A stretch of 64,000 nucleotides of DNA from Leptospiraceae bacterium (GTDB lineage Bacteria > Spirochaetota > Leptospiria > Turneriellales > Turneriellaceae), in assembly GCA_025055765.1 (NCBI GenBank), contig JANWWS010000013.1, positions 434,001 through 498,000 on the forward strand, in the 5' to 3' direction. The notes under the pieces are model-generated. The model made no database searches and was not told the DNA's origin. It saw only the letters and a list, made by a program, of their open reading frames with translations. Made by a program: the position numbers and the translations under genes. How positions within the stretch are numbered: position 1 is the stretch's first letter; every line of letters begins with the position of its first letter. Positions 25,361 through 33,841 of the stretch are shown piece by piece.

Positions 25361-25720
25361 ATGAGAGCGGTAGACGGAACGAGGCATAAAGATCGGCGTA
25401 AAAAAATCCTTCGCCAAACCAAGGGATTTCACGCCGGCAGGCGACGGCTGTGGCGAACAGCTAAAGACGCCTGGATGAAGGCCGGGCTATGGGCTTGGCG
25501 TGACAGAAGACGCAAAAAAAGAGATATGCGCTCTCTCTGGATCGTTCGCCTTAATGCAGCATGTCGTTTACGAGGGATATCCTACTCACGCTTTATACAT
25601 GGTCTAAAAAAAGCGCAAATGCAATTAAATCGAAAACAGCTCTCTGAGCTTGCCATACACGACCCCGATGCATTTAATGCCATTGTAGAAAAGGTTCATG
25701 AAGCTCTTCAAAAACCATAG
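25361..25720 (+). CDS. rplT: large ribosomal subunit protein bL20
   Basis: The 119-residue protein has the basic N-terminal extension (RHKDRRKKILRQTKGFHAGR) and the globular C terminus (RLRGISYSRFIHGLKKAQ, RKQLSELAIHDPDAFNAIV) typical of bL20. This protein binds 23S rRNA early in 50S assembly and, in several bacteria, represses its own operon by binding the mRNA leader. It lies 7 nt after rpmI. Confidence 0.96.
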   Translation: MRAVDGTRHKDRRKKILRQTKGFHAGRRRLWRTAKDAWMKAGLWAWRDRRRKKRDMRSLWIVRLNAACRLRGISYSRFIHGLKKAQMQLNRKQLSELAIHDPDAFNAIVEKVHEALQKP

Positions 25721-25799
25721 ACTAATCTCCGCAAAATTATAACATCTGCCTCATGTTAACTCTCTTAGACTATGTGCCGTCTTGACCTAACGAAAAGGC

Positions 25800-26264
25800 T
25801 TGACCATTGGGAAAGCCCTTTCTATCCTCAGCCTGGTGCCCCAAAGCATCTTAAAGTATATGGTTTTTATGGGCATAAGCTTTGTCTCCGGCATGGGGGT
25901 CTTTCTCTTGTGGCAAAGCAAGGCCCTTTCCTACTTAAGTGATAATCCTGCCGCCTGTGCCAACTGCCATGTTATGGAAATCCACTACCAGCGCTACTTG
26001 AGCACAGCGCACAGCCGTTACGCAACCTGCAATGACTGCCATACTCCACCTTCATCTATACGTAAAATTCTCACTAAAATAAAGAATGGTATTTCTCATA
26101 GCTATGCCTTCACCACTGGGAATTACCGGGAACCTCTACTGATAACCCACTTTAACCAAAGAGTTGTGGAAGAAAATTGTTATGTGTGCCATCAGAATTT
26201 GTTTTTTAGCCACCCCATCTCACAAAGCTGCCTTCTTTGTCATAAATCTCTAGGTCATAGCTAA
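25800..26264 (+). CDS. nrfH: NrfH-type membrane tetraheme cytochrome c (quinol dehydrogenase)
   Basis: NrfH takes electrons from menaquinol and passes them to NrfA. The 154-residue protein has one N-terminal membrane helix (YMVFMGISFVSGMGVFLLW) and four CxxCH heme motifs (CANCH, CNDCH, CYVCH, CLLCH), as expected for the NapC/NrfH family. The first motif is followed closely by Met (CANCHVM), the known axial ligand of heme 1 in NrfH. The start is uncertain: TTG at 25800 has AAAAGG just before it, while GTG 25836 and ATG 25860 lie inside the likely N terminus. It is followed by nrfA after 3 nt. Confidence 0.93.
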   Translation: MTIGKALSILSLVPQSILKYMVFMGISFVSGMGVFLLWQSKALSYLSDNPAACANCHVMEIHYQRYLSTAHSRYATCNDCHTPPSSIRKILTKIKNGISHSYAFTTGNYREPLLITHFNQRVVEENCYVCHQNLFFSHPISQSCLLCHKSLGHS

Positions 26265-26267
26265 CTC

Positions 26268-27665
26268 ATGAAAGGTATTTGGCAAAAACTCGAGAGATGG
26301 TTAACGAAAAACCGAGAAGGCCGGCGCAATTTTGCTATAATGTTGCTTGTAGCCTTTGCCATGGGGCTTTTCTTTGCTTTTCTTGTAGCTCGTGTGGCTC
26401 AAAGGCAAGAAGAAGCCAAATATAATTACTTTCCCATCACCCGCATAGACGATAATACAGAGGATCCTGCACTTTGGGGTCAAAATTTCCCATATCAATA
26501 TGCCCTCTACCTAAAAACGGCAGATATGGTTCGCACTCGTTATGGCGGCAGTGAAGTTTTGAGACGGCTACCCAGTGCAAGCGATCCTCGACTGACCGTG
26601 GCTCAAAGCAAACTAGAGGAAGATCCACGCTATAAAATACTATGGGCTGGCTATTCCTTTGCCATAGATGCCCGGGAAGAAAGGGGCCATGCCTATATGC
26701 TCACTGACCAACTGTACACGCAAAGACAAAAAGCAGGACAAAGGGGTAACTGTGCCAACTGCCATGCCTCCGTGTATGTGGTTTACAAAATCCTAGGACA
26801 GGGCGATATCATGGCTGGATTTCACAAGCTAAATGCCCTGCCCTACAGCGAGGCTAAGACATATTTAAAGCATCCTGTCGCCTGTATTGATTGCCACAAC
26901 CCTACTGATATGAGCCTGCGCATTACCCGTCCCGCGTTCATGCTAGGCATAGCTGCTTACATGGCCAAACGAGGCATAAAAAACTACAATGTGAACCAGG
27001 ATGCCTCAAGGCGAGAAATGCGCACCTATGTATGCGCCCAGTGCCATGTAGAGTACTATTTCAAAGGAACAGAAAAAACACTCACCTACCCCTGGGATGA
27101 AGGTCTCAAGGCAGAGGAAATTTTGCTTTATTATGACAAGGTAAACCATAGAGATTGGCTGCACGCAGAAACAGGTGCTGCGGTCTTAAAGGCACAGCAT
27201 CCAGAATTTGAGGTTTACCAGCAGGGCATCCATGCTCGCGCTGGTGTCACATGTGTGGACTGCCACATGCCCTTTGAAAAAGTAGGGAACATCAAGATTA
27301 CAAACCACCATGTTAGAAGCCCTTATCTCAATGTACGTGCCTCCTGTGGCCATTGCCATCCATTAACCGAGGAGGAACTTAAATCCCGCATCGAGACTAT
27401 CCAAGATAGACATAACGAAATGCGCCAAGTAGCCTTTGAGGCTCTCATTAATTTTATTCAGGATTTTAAAGGTAAAATGAAAAATCTTACGCCCCACCAA
27501 ATCGAAAAAGCCCAAACATGGCAGAGAAAAGCGCAGTTCTTCTTTGACTTTATTGAAGCGGAAAACTCTATGGGCTTCCATGCCCCGCAAGAGAGTATGC
27601 GAATTCTAATGCTCTCCCTCGAAGCCACAAGACAAGGCCAACTGGCCATTCACACGAAGCCATGA
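26268..27665 (+). CDS. nrfA: pentaheme ammonia-forming nitrite reductase NrfA, CxxCH active-site type
   Basis: NrfA reduces nitrite to ammonium with six electrons in the periplasm. The 465-residue protein has five heme motifs in order: CANCH (162), CIDCH, CAQCH, CVDCH and CGHCH. The active-site heme 1 motif is CxxCH rather than the CxxCK of the E. coli enzyme, which marks a recognised subgroup that includes Campylobacter. The catalytic tyrosine is in QCHVEYYF and the catalytic histidine in KAQHPEFE. The N terminus has an uncleaved-looking membrane helix (IMLLVAFAMGLFFAFLVARV), so NrfA may be anchored. Its stop overlaps the pssA start (ATGA). Confidence 0.95.
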   Translation: MKGIWQKLERWLTKNREGRRNFAIMLLVAFAMGLFFAFLVARVAQRQEEAKYNYFPITRIDDNTEDPALWGQNFPYQYALYLKTADMVRTRYGGSEVLRRLPSASDPRLTVAQSKLEEDPRYKILWAGYSFAIDAREERGHAYMLTDQLYTQRQKAGQRGNCANCHASVYVVYKILGQGDIMAGFHKLNALPYSEAKTYLKHPVACIDCHNPTDMSLRITRPAFMLGIAAYMAKRGIKNYNVNQDASRREMRTYVCAQCHVEYYFKGTEKTLTYPWDEGLKAEEILLYYDKVNHRDWLHAETGAAVLKAQHPEFEVYQQGIHARAGVTCVDCHMPFEKVGNIKITNHHVRSPYLNVRASCGHCHPLTEEELKSRIETIQDRHNEMRQVAFEALINFIQDFKGKMKNLTPHQIEKAQTWQRKAQFFFDFIEAENSMGFHAPQESMRILMLSLEATRQGQLAIHTKP

Positions 27666-28441
27666 AAATCAACCCAACAAAGCACCTCTGGCGCACTTGG
27701 ATCCCCAATGGACTTTCCATAGGCAATTTAGTTTTTGGTTTTTTTTCTATTGTCATAAGTAGCCATTCTCTCAAATCACCAGGTCACGAATTAAATCTCT
27801 TCTTACTAGCGGCGCTTTTTATTATCATTGCCGCCTTTTTTGATGGCATGGACGGACCTCTTGCCCGGGCTCTTAACGCACAAAGTCCCCTAGGTAGCCA
27901 TCTCGACAGTTTAGCTGATCTCACTACCTTTGGCCTTGCGCCAGGAGCCCTCATGTATTTTATGTACCTCAGTGATATCAAATACCCCATATCAGGCTGG
28001 AAATACCCCCTTCCTATAGGGTTAATTATTGCATCGCTTTTTCCCATCTGTGCTGCTTACCGCCTTGCACGCTTTAATGTTGCTCATGATAGCCGGTCCT
28101 TTACAGGTCTACCCTCTCCGGTTGCAGGTCTTTCGGTAGCCTTCCTTCCTTTTTTAACTAAATATGCGGGACCCCTGCCTTTGAAATTTACCCTAAGCCT
28201 TTTCATCATCATGGCTATACTCATGGTAAGTAACATACGCTATTCTAAGCCCCAAGCTAAATTCCTGGCTCATCTAAACTGGCTTAGGCTTTTCTTTTTT
28301 GCCGTTGTGGTAGTTCTCTTGATGCTATGGCTTGGATGGTACTGGGTGATACTCGGTGTAACCATCCTCTATATTTTCTCTGGTCTTGTCTCTTTATTCT
28401 TAAATATGTTGCAAAAAATCCCTTTTTGGAAAAGACATTAG
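27662..28441 (+). CDS. pssA: CDP-diacylglycerol-serine O-phosphatidyltransferase
   Basis: The 259-residue membrane protein carries the complete CDP-alcohol phosphatidyltransferase motif D-G-x2-A-R-x8-G-x3-D-x3-D (DGMDGPLARALNAQSPLGSH, then LDSLAD), near residues 60-85. It has about seven membrane segments. The extended N terminus and the PSPVAGLSVAF-like segment (LPSPVAGLSVAFLP) fit PssA, which makes phosphatidylserine, rather than PgsA. Substrate assignment is by resemblance. It overlaps nrfA by 4 nt but is otherwise unrelated to nitrite reduction. Confidence 0.85.
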   Translation: MKINPTKHLWRTWIPNGLSIGNLVFGFFSIVISSHSLKSPGHELNLFLLAALFIIIAAFFDGMDGPLARALNAQSPLGSHLDSLADLTTFGLAPGALMYFMYLSDIKYPISGWKYPLPIGLIIASLFPICAAYRLARFNVAHDSRSFTGLPSPVAGLSVAFLPFLTKYAGPLPLKFTLSLFIIMAILMVSNIRYSKPQAKFLAHLNWLRLFFFAVVVVLLMLWLGWYWVILGVTILYIFSGLVSLFLNMLQKIPFWKRH

Positions 28442-28488
28442 TTTTTGATTTTTACTTTTCACTGCACCGCTTTGCACAAAGGTCGCAT

Positions 28489-29208
28489 ATGAGGTATTTT
28501 CTTACCTTGACTCTCCTTTATACATGCTTTGTTTTTTCCCCTGCGCCATTACCTGCCCAGGAAAATGCAGTCCCCCCCTCACAGGATGAGAGCGCAGAAG
28601 AAAAAAAAGCCCGCAAGAAAAGATTCGTCACACTTACTGAGGAAGATGAGGCAAAACCAGATCACGAACAAGAAGAAAAAGAACGAAAACTAGCCAACCC
28701 CGAAATTATTGAAACCTACCTAAGTGCGCGCAAAACAAATCTTAGCTTTGGTGAGCTTCTCTTTCTCAATATGTTGGTGGGAGCTTTTTCCGGCAGCATT
28801 TTTGGTGCTCTAAGCTCTTTATCTCAATATCATACTAATAATCTTGCGAAATACAGGCAAAACTTAGCCGCATTTGCTGGCGCAGGTGCAGCTGTGGGAC
28901 TTTTAGGAGGAGGAGGGGTCGCTCTCGTAGAATATCTCCGAAAAGAGTATCTCGTGGTAGGCCCCGTAGTACTAAATTATAGCTGGTATGGTGCTATGAC
29001 GGGATTACTCTTGGGTATGCTTGCGGGCGTGATCCCCTACTCCCAGAGTCACAATACTGATCATATTTGGAACTTTGCTGGTTACGGAACCATGGCGGGT
29101 ATAGGTTTAGGGGCAGCTCTTTTTTTTCTACAGTATCCCCATAACATCCAAACCCAGTTGAGTTTTGAGAAGACCAGAACTCATCTTGCCATAGGATGGA
29201 GGTTTTAA
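28489..29208 (+). CDS. secreted/membrane protein of unknown function, glycine-rich hydrophobic C-terminal half
   Basis: From the ATG at 28489 (AAAGG upstream) the protein has 239 residues and a signal peptide (MRYFLTLTLLYTCFVFSP, then APLPAQ). A charged Lys/Glu-rich segment (about 30-75) precedes a region of alternating hydrophobic helices rich in glycine and alanine (GELLFLNMLVGAFSGSIFGA, GAGAAVGLLGGGGVALVEYL, GAMTGLLLGMLAGVIPY). The pattern looks like an integral membrane domain with four or more helices and small-residue packing. I do not recognise a family. The next gene starts immediately after its stop (TAAATG), so it is probably co-expressed with the lipoprotein and Skp genes. Confidence 0.6.
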   Translation: MRYFLTLTLLYTCFVFSPAPLPAQENAVPPSQDESAEEKKARKKRFVTLTEEDEAKPDHEQEEKERKLANPEIIETYLSARKTNLSFGELLFLNMLVGAFSGSIFGALSSLSQYHTNNLAKYRQNLAAFAGAGAAVGLLGGGGVALVEYLRKEYLVVGPVVLNYSWYGAMTGLLLGMLAGVIPYSQSHNTDHIWNFAGYGTMAGIGLGAALFFLQYPHNIQTQLSFEKTRTHLAIGWRF

Positions 29209-30315
29209 ATGCCCCTGGCTCTTCTCTGGGTACTCGTTATCATCTCTTGCCAAAGCCCACCCAAGCAGGCAATGGATGATTATGTGATTGGTATAGGGGA
29301 ATCCCCCATCTATGAGCGAGATATCAGCCTTGCTCGAGATAGAGCTCTCTTATATGCGAAAAAAGACGCTGTTCGGAAAAAGTTAGGAACCTTAATCGAA
29401 GCAAAAACCATTACGGAAAGTGGGGTTTGGGTAAAAGGAGAGGTCCTAGCAAAAACCGAGGGTCTTGTCACAGATTACTTGATTTTAAAAGAAATACAAG
29501 AGCAGGAATTAGTGAAAATTGAGATTAGGGCCAAGGTCGAACGCCAAAGACTCCAAAATCTTGTTGACGAATTACTAGAGGCTTGGGAGAGACCGGTGGT
29601 CTTTGCTGTCGTTGAAGAGCGATTTGAAGACAAGCCTCAAGACCCTTTTTCAAATAGCGCCACACATAAACTTGCCCAATTTTTCACAGATAAGGGCTTT
29701 GCTTTTTTAACTACAAGTAAATTACAAAAAGTGCTTTTGCCACCTATCTCCTCCTCGACTCTAGCAAATCTGCAAACACAAGATGAGATTGATTTTGACC
29801 TCCTTATTTATGGCAATGGATATTGCCAAAATCGAGGACCCGTGCTCAAAAGCCAGCTTTTATCGGCACAAGCAAGCGCCGAGCTATCAATTTTCGATCC
29901 CTACACAGGTTTTTTCTATGCCGGCAGCACGAAAAATGCAGCTCATGCTCATGTTGATATAACGGTAGCTTGCCAGCAGGCTATGGCAGAGGCTATTGGG
30001 GCTATTGGGGAAGATTTGTACCAGCAATTATTAAAAAAGTGGGAACGCGAATATTCCCGTGGAAGACCAGTTGTTCTTGAAATAGAGGGTGTAATGCCAT
30101 ATCGTAGTTTTCACGCTTTCCAAGTAGAATTGCGAGAAAAAATCAGGGGAGTTGAAGCTGTCTTTGAAAAAAGCTTTGGCTCGAAAAGTAGACTTCTCGT
30201 TTTTTACAGTGGTAAAATTACGGCTCTTTTAGTAGAATTACTTAAGAAAAATTTCTCTATAAAATTTACAATAGTCTCTCGCATAGGAAATAAGCTCTTG
30301 TTAAGGGTGGTGTAA
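29209..30315 (+). CDS. lipoprotein with LPP20/FlgT-N-like domain
   Basis: The 368-residue protein starts with a short lipoprotein signal (LLWVLVIISC, Cys near 14). Residues 25-125 resemble the LPP20/FlgT N-terminal fold: a GxGxSP strand, then a helix rich in Ala and Arg (ISLARDRALLYAKKDAVRKK), then repeated charged strands. The middle (YGNGYCQNRGPVLKSQLLSA; ASAELSIFDPYTGFFY) resembles a TolB-N/FlgT-M-like alpha-beta domain, and the C terminus is a further small domain. In spirochaetes a surface or periplasmic envelope role is plausible. A flagellar role is possible from FlgT similarity but unsupported by neighbours. Its start directly follows the preceding stop. Confidence 0.6.
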   Translation: MPLALLWVLVIISCQSPPKQAMDDYVIGIGESPIYERDISLARDRALLYAKKDAVRKKLGTLIEAKTITESGVWVKGEVLAKTEGLVTDYLILKEIQEQELVKIEIRAKVERQRLQNLVDELLEAWERPVVFAVVEERFEDKPQDPFSNSATHKLAQFFTDKGFAFLTTSKLQKVLLPPISSSTLANLQTQDEIDFDLLIYGNGYCQNRGPVLKSQLLSAQASAELSIFDPYTGFFYAGSTKNAAHAHVDITVACQQAMAEAIGAIGEDLYQQLLKKWEREYSRGRPVVLEIEGVMPYRSFHAFQVELREKIRGVEAVFEKSFGSKSRLLVFYSGKITALLVELLKKNFSIKFTIVSRIGNKLLLRVV

Positions 30316-30834
30316 ATGACAAGAAAGATACTTTTCCTGGTCTTGGCACTTCCAGTTTTTGCTGAGAGAGGCCGAACGGCTTATGTCGATTTAGAGTATG
30401 TCTACCAAAACTCCGCTTTAAAAAAAGCCATATACAAAGAATATACCCAACAACGAGACAATATCCTCACTGCTAAAAAAAAAGCCGAAGAAAAAATTTC
30501 TCTTTTATCACTTGAGAAAAAAAACCTCCAACTTTTGCTTGGCTTTGAAGAGGCTGTTGATCTTTTGAAACAAATTGACAAAGAAATCGAAAAAGAAGAA
30601 AAAACCATTCAAGAAGCACGCCAAGCCCTACGCCAATGGGAAAGTGAAAACGCAGCCTTACTTTTCGATGAGGTTATGCTTGTCCTTGAAAATATCGCCA
30701 ACGAAGAAAAATTCGACCTTATTTTGTCAAAAAAAAATGCCATTATTTACGGTGATCCCTCCTTAGATATCACGCAAAAAGCTATTGATTTAATTAATGA
30801 AATTGACGAACGGGCACAGCCGGGAGCTAAGTAA
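30316..30834 (+). CDS. skp: Skp/OmpH-family periplasmic chaperone
   Basis: The 172-residue protein has a signal peptide (ILFLVLALPVFAERG), a strand segment typical of Skp (TAYVDLEYVYQNSALKK), a long charged coiled-coil arm (about residues 45-115) and a returning C-terminal body (FDLILSKKNAIIYGDPSLDI). Skp trimers hold unfolded outer-membrane proteins in the periplasm. The gene ends overlapping ruvX by 1 nt (TAATG) and follows the lipoprotein gene without a gap. Confidence 0.85.
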   Translation: MTRKILFLVLALPVFAERGRTAYVDLEYVYQNSALKKAIYKEYTQQRDNILTAKKKAEEKISLLSLEKKNLQLLLGFEEAVDLLKQIDKEIEKEEKTIQEARQALRQWESENAALLFDEVMLVLENIANEEKFDLILSKKNAIIYGDPSLDITQKAIDLINEIDERAQPGAK

Positions 30835-31286
30835 TGGAAATTTATTTAGCCATTGATTATGGCGAAAAGCAAACAGGGCTTGCTCTCTCAAGTGGAGTTG
30901 CCATTACGCCACTACCAGCCTTAAAGACAAGCAAAGAGGATTTTATGAAGAGACTAAGTGAGCTTATCATGGAAAAAAAAATTACAACTGTTGTTTGGGG
31001 TCTCTGCCTAGACCCAAACGGTAACCACACAGGCTTAAGTTCACAAATTTACCTCCAAGCCAAGCTCTTAGCAGCAAAATTCCCGTACTTGAAGATGATA
31101 TTTTGGGATGAATACCAAACCACGAAAGCTGCCGAAGAACTTTATGCTAAAGTTAAAGGAAGAAGCCTTTCTCCTGCAAAAATAAGACAAAAAAAGGAAA
31201 AGCTTGATTCGCTCTCAGCTCTTCTTATTCTGCGCTCCTATCTTGACTCTCTTTTTCCTGCAGAAGATCTGGAGGAGTGCCACTAA
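30834..31286 (+). CDS. ruvX: RuvX/YqgF-family RNase H-fold nuclease
   Basis: The 150-residue protein has the family motifs: AIDYGEKQTGLALS at the N terminus with the first catalytic Asp, WGLCLDPNGN, FWDEYQTTKAAEE with the acidic pair, and KEKLDSLSALLIL with the last Asp. In E. coli YqgF matures the 16S rRNA 5' end; Holliday-junction resolution has been proposed. The usual GLP motif is WGL here. It overlaps the 3' end of convergent rbfA by 62 nt. Confidence 0.9.
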   Translation: MEIYLAIDYGEKQTGLALSSGVAITPLPALKTSKEDFMKRLSELIMEKKITTVVWGLCLDPNGNHTGLSSQIYLQAKLLAAKFPYLKMIFWDEYQTTKAAEELYAKVKGRSLSPAKIRQKKEKLDSLSALLILRSYLDSLFPAEDLEECH

Positions 31287-31635
31287 GCAATTCATCTATT
31301 CTTGCTGCCTTTTCCAGTGAATCATCTAGCACAAATTCTACCTCAGGTACATGCTTTAAAGCTAACAGACGTCCCAGCCTTCCTTTAATAAATTTTGCCG
31401 TATGCTGCAAAGCCTCAAAGCTTTTCCGTTTGTTTTTGCCTCCACTTAGTTCCACACCCGAGATTTCCTCTCCAGGTATAGAGACATAAATGCGGGCCAG
31501 CCTTGCATCAGGACTAAGCTCACAGCGAGTAAAGGTGACAAAACCAATATTGGTATTTTTTATCTCGCGAAAATAAAGCTCGGCCACATAGCGCAAGATC
31601 TGCTTTTCCATTCTTTTTCGTTGGATTTCCTTCAT
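31225..31635 (-). CDS. rbfA: ribosome-binding factor RbfA
   Basis: The 136-residue protein matches RbfA, a cold-shock-associated factor for 30S maturation with a KH-like fold. Visible features are RMEKQILRYVAELYFREIKN, FTRCELSPDARLARIYVSI and LALKHVPEVEFVLDDSLE. It is the last gene of the classical rimP-nusA-infB-rbfA cluster and overlaps the infB stop by 4 nt. Its C-terminal tail (about 20 residues) is encoded opposite the end of ruvX. Confidence 0.93.
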   Translation of the reverse strand: MKEIQRKRMEKQILRYVAELYFREIKNTNIGFVTFTRCELSPDARLARIYVSIPGEEISGVELSGGKNKRKSFEALQHTAKFIKGRLGRLLALKHVPEVEFVLDDSLEKAARIDELLSGTPPDLLQEKESQDRSAE

Positions 31636-33830
31636 GTTGGCTCTGCCATGGCGACCCCGCTACTACTAGCGCGGGCCACAACTTTTTGTTCAAAAAATTC
31701 TAGAATGTCATTTACTTTAATGTCGTTATAATTCTCAATGGCAAGCCCACACTCATAGCCCTCCTTGACCTCCGCCACATCCTCTTGAAATCTCTTAAGG
31801 CTCTTTAACCTACCAGTAAAGATAATAACCCCATCCCTTATCACCCGGACACAGCAGCCACGCCGCACAAGTCCACTTTTTATCATACAACCAGCCACAG
31901 TGCCCACTCCAGAGATGCGAAAGGTCTGTCTTACCTCGGCCTCACCCAATACTTCTTCTGTGATTTCGGGTGCCAGCATACCGCTAATGGCTGCCTTAAT
32001 TTCTTCAATGGCTTCATAGATAATGTTATAAAGACGGATTTCCACACCTTCTTTACTTGCAAGTTCTCTTACTTTGGCATTGGCCCTCGTGTTAAAACCA
32101 ATAATCATGGCATTAGCAGCAGAAGCTAAATTCACATCAGACTCCACAATCTCACCCGTAGAGGCTAATATAACCCTTACTCTTATTTCTGCTGTCGATA
32201 GTTTCTCAAGAGAGCTTTGCAAAGCCTCGGCCGATCCCCTGACATCAGCTTTAATAATGAGTTTTAGCTCTTTTAGTTTTCCTTCTTCAATTAGCTGGTC
32301 TAAATTCTCAAGGCTTGCCTTTTTTATTTTTTGAGCCATTTGTTGCCGATAAAGCTCCTGTCTTTTTTCCATAATCTCCCGCGCCTCTCGTTCCGAGCGC
32401 ATCGAGTAAAAAGCATCACCGGCGTTGGGAACCCCACTCAAACCTAAGATTTCCACGGGTGTTGAGGGCGGAGCCTCTTTAATAGATTGACCTCTGTCAT
32501 TAAATATTGCTCTTACTTTTCCTCCTTCAAGTCCAACAACAAAGGGATCACCGACTCTAAGAGTTCCTCCCCGAACTAAAATTGTAGCTACAGGACCACG
32601 CCCTTGGTCTAATTTGGCCTCAATGACGGTCCCCACACATAGTTTTTTGGGATCCGCCTTTAGTTCCATGATCTCGGCTTGGGTTAGAATGGCATCTTCT
32701 AGCTTATCTAAGTTGATACGTTTAAGTGCGGAGACTTCCACAAAGACTGTGTCTCCCCCCCATTCCTCAGGTATAAGCCCATATTTTGTAAGCTCCTGTT
32801 TTACTCTTTCGGGATTCGCCTCTGGTTTATCGATTTTATTGATAGCTACAATAATTGGCACCTGGGCATCCTTCGCATGCTGGATAGCTTCAATGGTCTG
32901 GGGCATAACACCATCGTCGGCAGCCACAACTAAGACCACAATGTCAGTCACCTGCGCCCCCCGGGCACGCATAGCACTAAAGGCTTCATGACCTGGGGTA
33001 TCTAAAAAAGTGATTTTTCCCTTGGGTCTTGTTACCTGATAAGCACCAATGTGCTGAGTAATTCCCCCCGCTTCCGTGGCGGCGATATCCGTCTCTCGCA
33101 AAGCATCTAAGAGTTTTGTTTTGCCATGGTCGACATGCCCCATGACAGTAACCACAGGCGGCCTCATCACCAGATTGGCTGGATTATCCGGCTCCTCTTG
33201 GATTATGGTCTCCTCGTAAAGTGATATCACCTCAACCTGTGCCCCATACTCCGCTGCCAACAGGGTTGCGGTATCTGCATCGATAGATTGGTTGATGGTA
33301 GCCATGACCCCCATTTTCATGAGCCGGGCAATTACATCACCAACTTTGACATTTAGTTTTCGCGCAAGCTCCCCAACCTGAATAAATTCCGTAATCTTTA
33401 TTTTTGCAGGTACGGAACTTACCTGCTGGGTAGTTACTTCTTCTTTCTTTTTTTGCTTTTCTCTTTCTAAAAAGAACTTCTCATGCTCCTTTTGCTTGAG
33501 AAGTTCTTCGCGATAGCTATATTTTCCTTTTGCCTTTTCTTTGGCCTTTCGCCCCTCTGCCATTTTTTCCCCAAGAGAATCGGTAGCTACCGCTGGGGCT
33601 AATTTCTTTTCTTCCGGAGTAATGGGGATGCTCTCTTGCTCTTCCTCTCTTGGTTTCTCAGCTGGACTGGGGATGCCTATGGCCGAGGGTTTTTCTTTTT
33701 CGACAGCTTTTTTCTCTTGTTCTTGTTGTAATTGCTGGGCACTTAATTTTCCGGCAATAGTCTCTCCTGCCTTTGCAGGTGCTTTTAGTTTAATTTTAGT
33801 TTTTGCTTTCGTTTTTTGCTCTTCTGCCAT
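31632..33830 (-). CDS. infB: translation initiation factor IF-2
   Basis: The 732-residue GTPase places initiator tRNA on the 30S subunit. The N-terminal 150 residues are charged and Lys/Glu-rich (low complexity). An IF2-N domain follows (FIQVGELARKLNVKVGDVIA). The G domain has GHVDHGKTKLLDAL, DTPGHEAFSAMR and NKIDKPEANP. The domain order then continues through beta-barrel II, domain III and the fMet-tRNA-binding C domain (ISGVGTVAGCMIKSGLVRRG). It is a normal-length IF-2 with a short N-terminal part. It lies 11 nt after nusA. Confidence 0.97.
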   Translation of the reverse strand: MAEEQKTKAKTKIKLKAPAKAGETIAGKLSAQQLQQEQEKKAVEKEKPSAIGIPSPAEKPREEEQESIPITPEEKKLAPAVATDSLGEKMAEGRKAKEKAKGKYSYREELLKQKEHEKFFLEREKQKKKEEVTTQQVSSVPAKIKITEFIQVGELARKLNVKVGDVIARLMKMGVMATINQSIDADTATLLAAEYGAQVEVISLYEETIIQEEPDNPANLVMRPPVVTVMGHVDHGKTKLLDALRETDIAATEAGGITQHIGAYQVTRPKGKITFLDTPGHEAFSAMRARGAQVTDIVVLVVAADDGVMPQTIEAIQHAKDAQVPIIVAINKIDKPEANPERVKQELTKYGLIPEEWGGDTVFVEVSALKRINLDKLEDAILTQAEIMELKADPKKLCVGTVIEAKLDQGRGPVATILVRGGTLRVGDPFVVGLEGGKVRAIFNDRGQSIKEAPPSTPVEILGLSGVPNAGDAFYSMRSEREAREIMEKRQELYRQQMAQKIKKASLENLDQLIEEGKLKELKLIIKADVRGSAEALQSSLEKLSTAEIRVRVILASTGEIVESDVNLASAANAMIIGFNTRANAKVRELASKEGVEIRLYNIIYEAIEEIKAAISGMLAPEITEEVLGEAEVRQTFRISGVGTVAGCMIKSGLVRRGCCVRVIRDGVIIFTGRLKSLKRFQEDVAEVKEGYECGLAIENYNDIKVNDILEFFEQKVVARASSSGVAMAEPT

Positions 33831-33841
33831 ATGAACTCACA

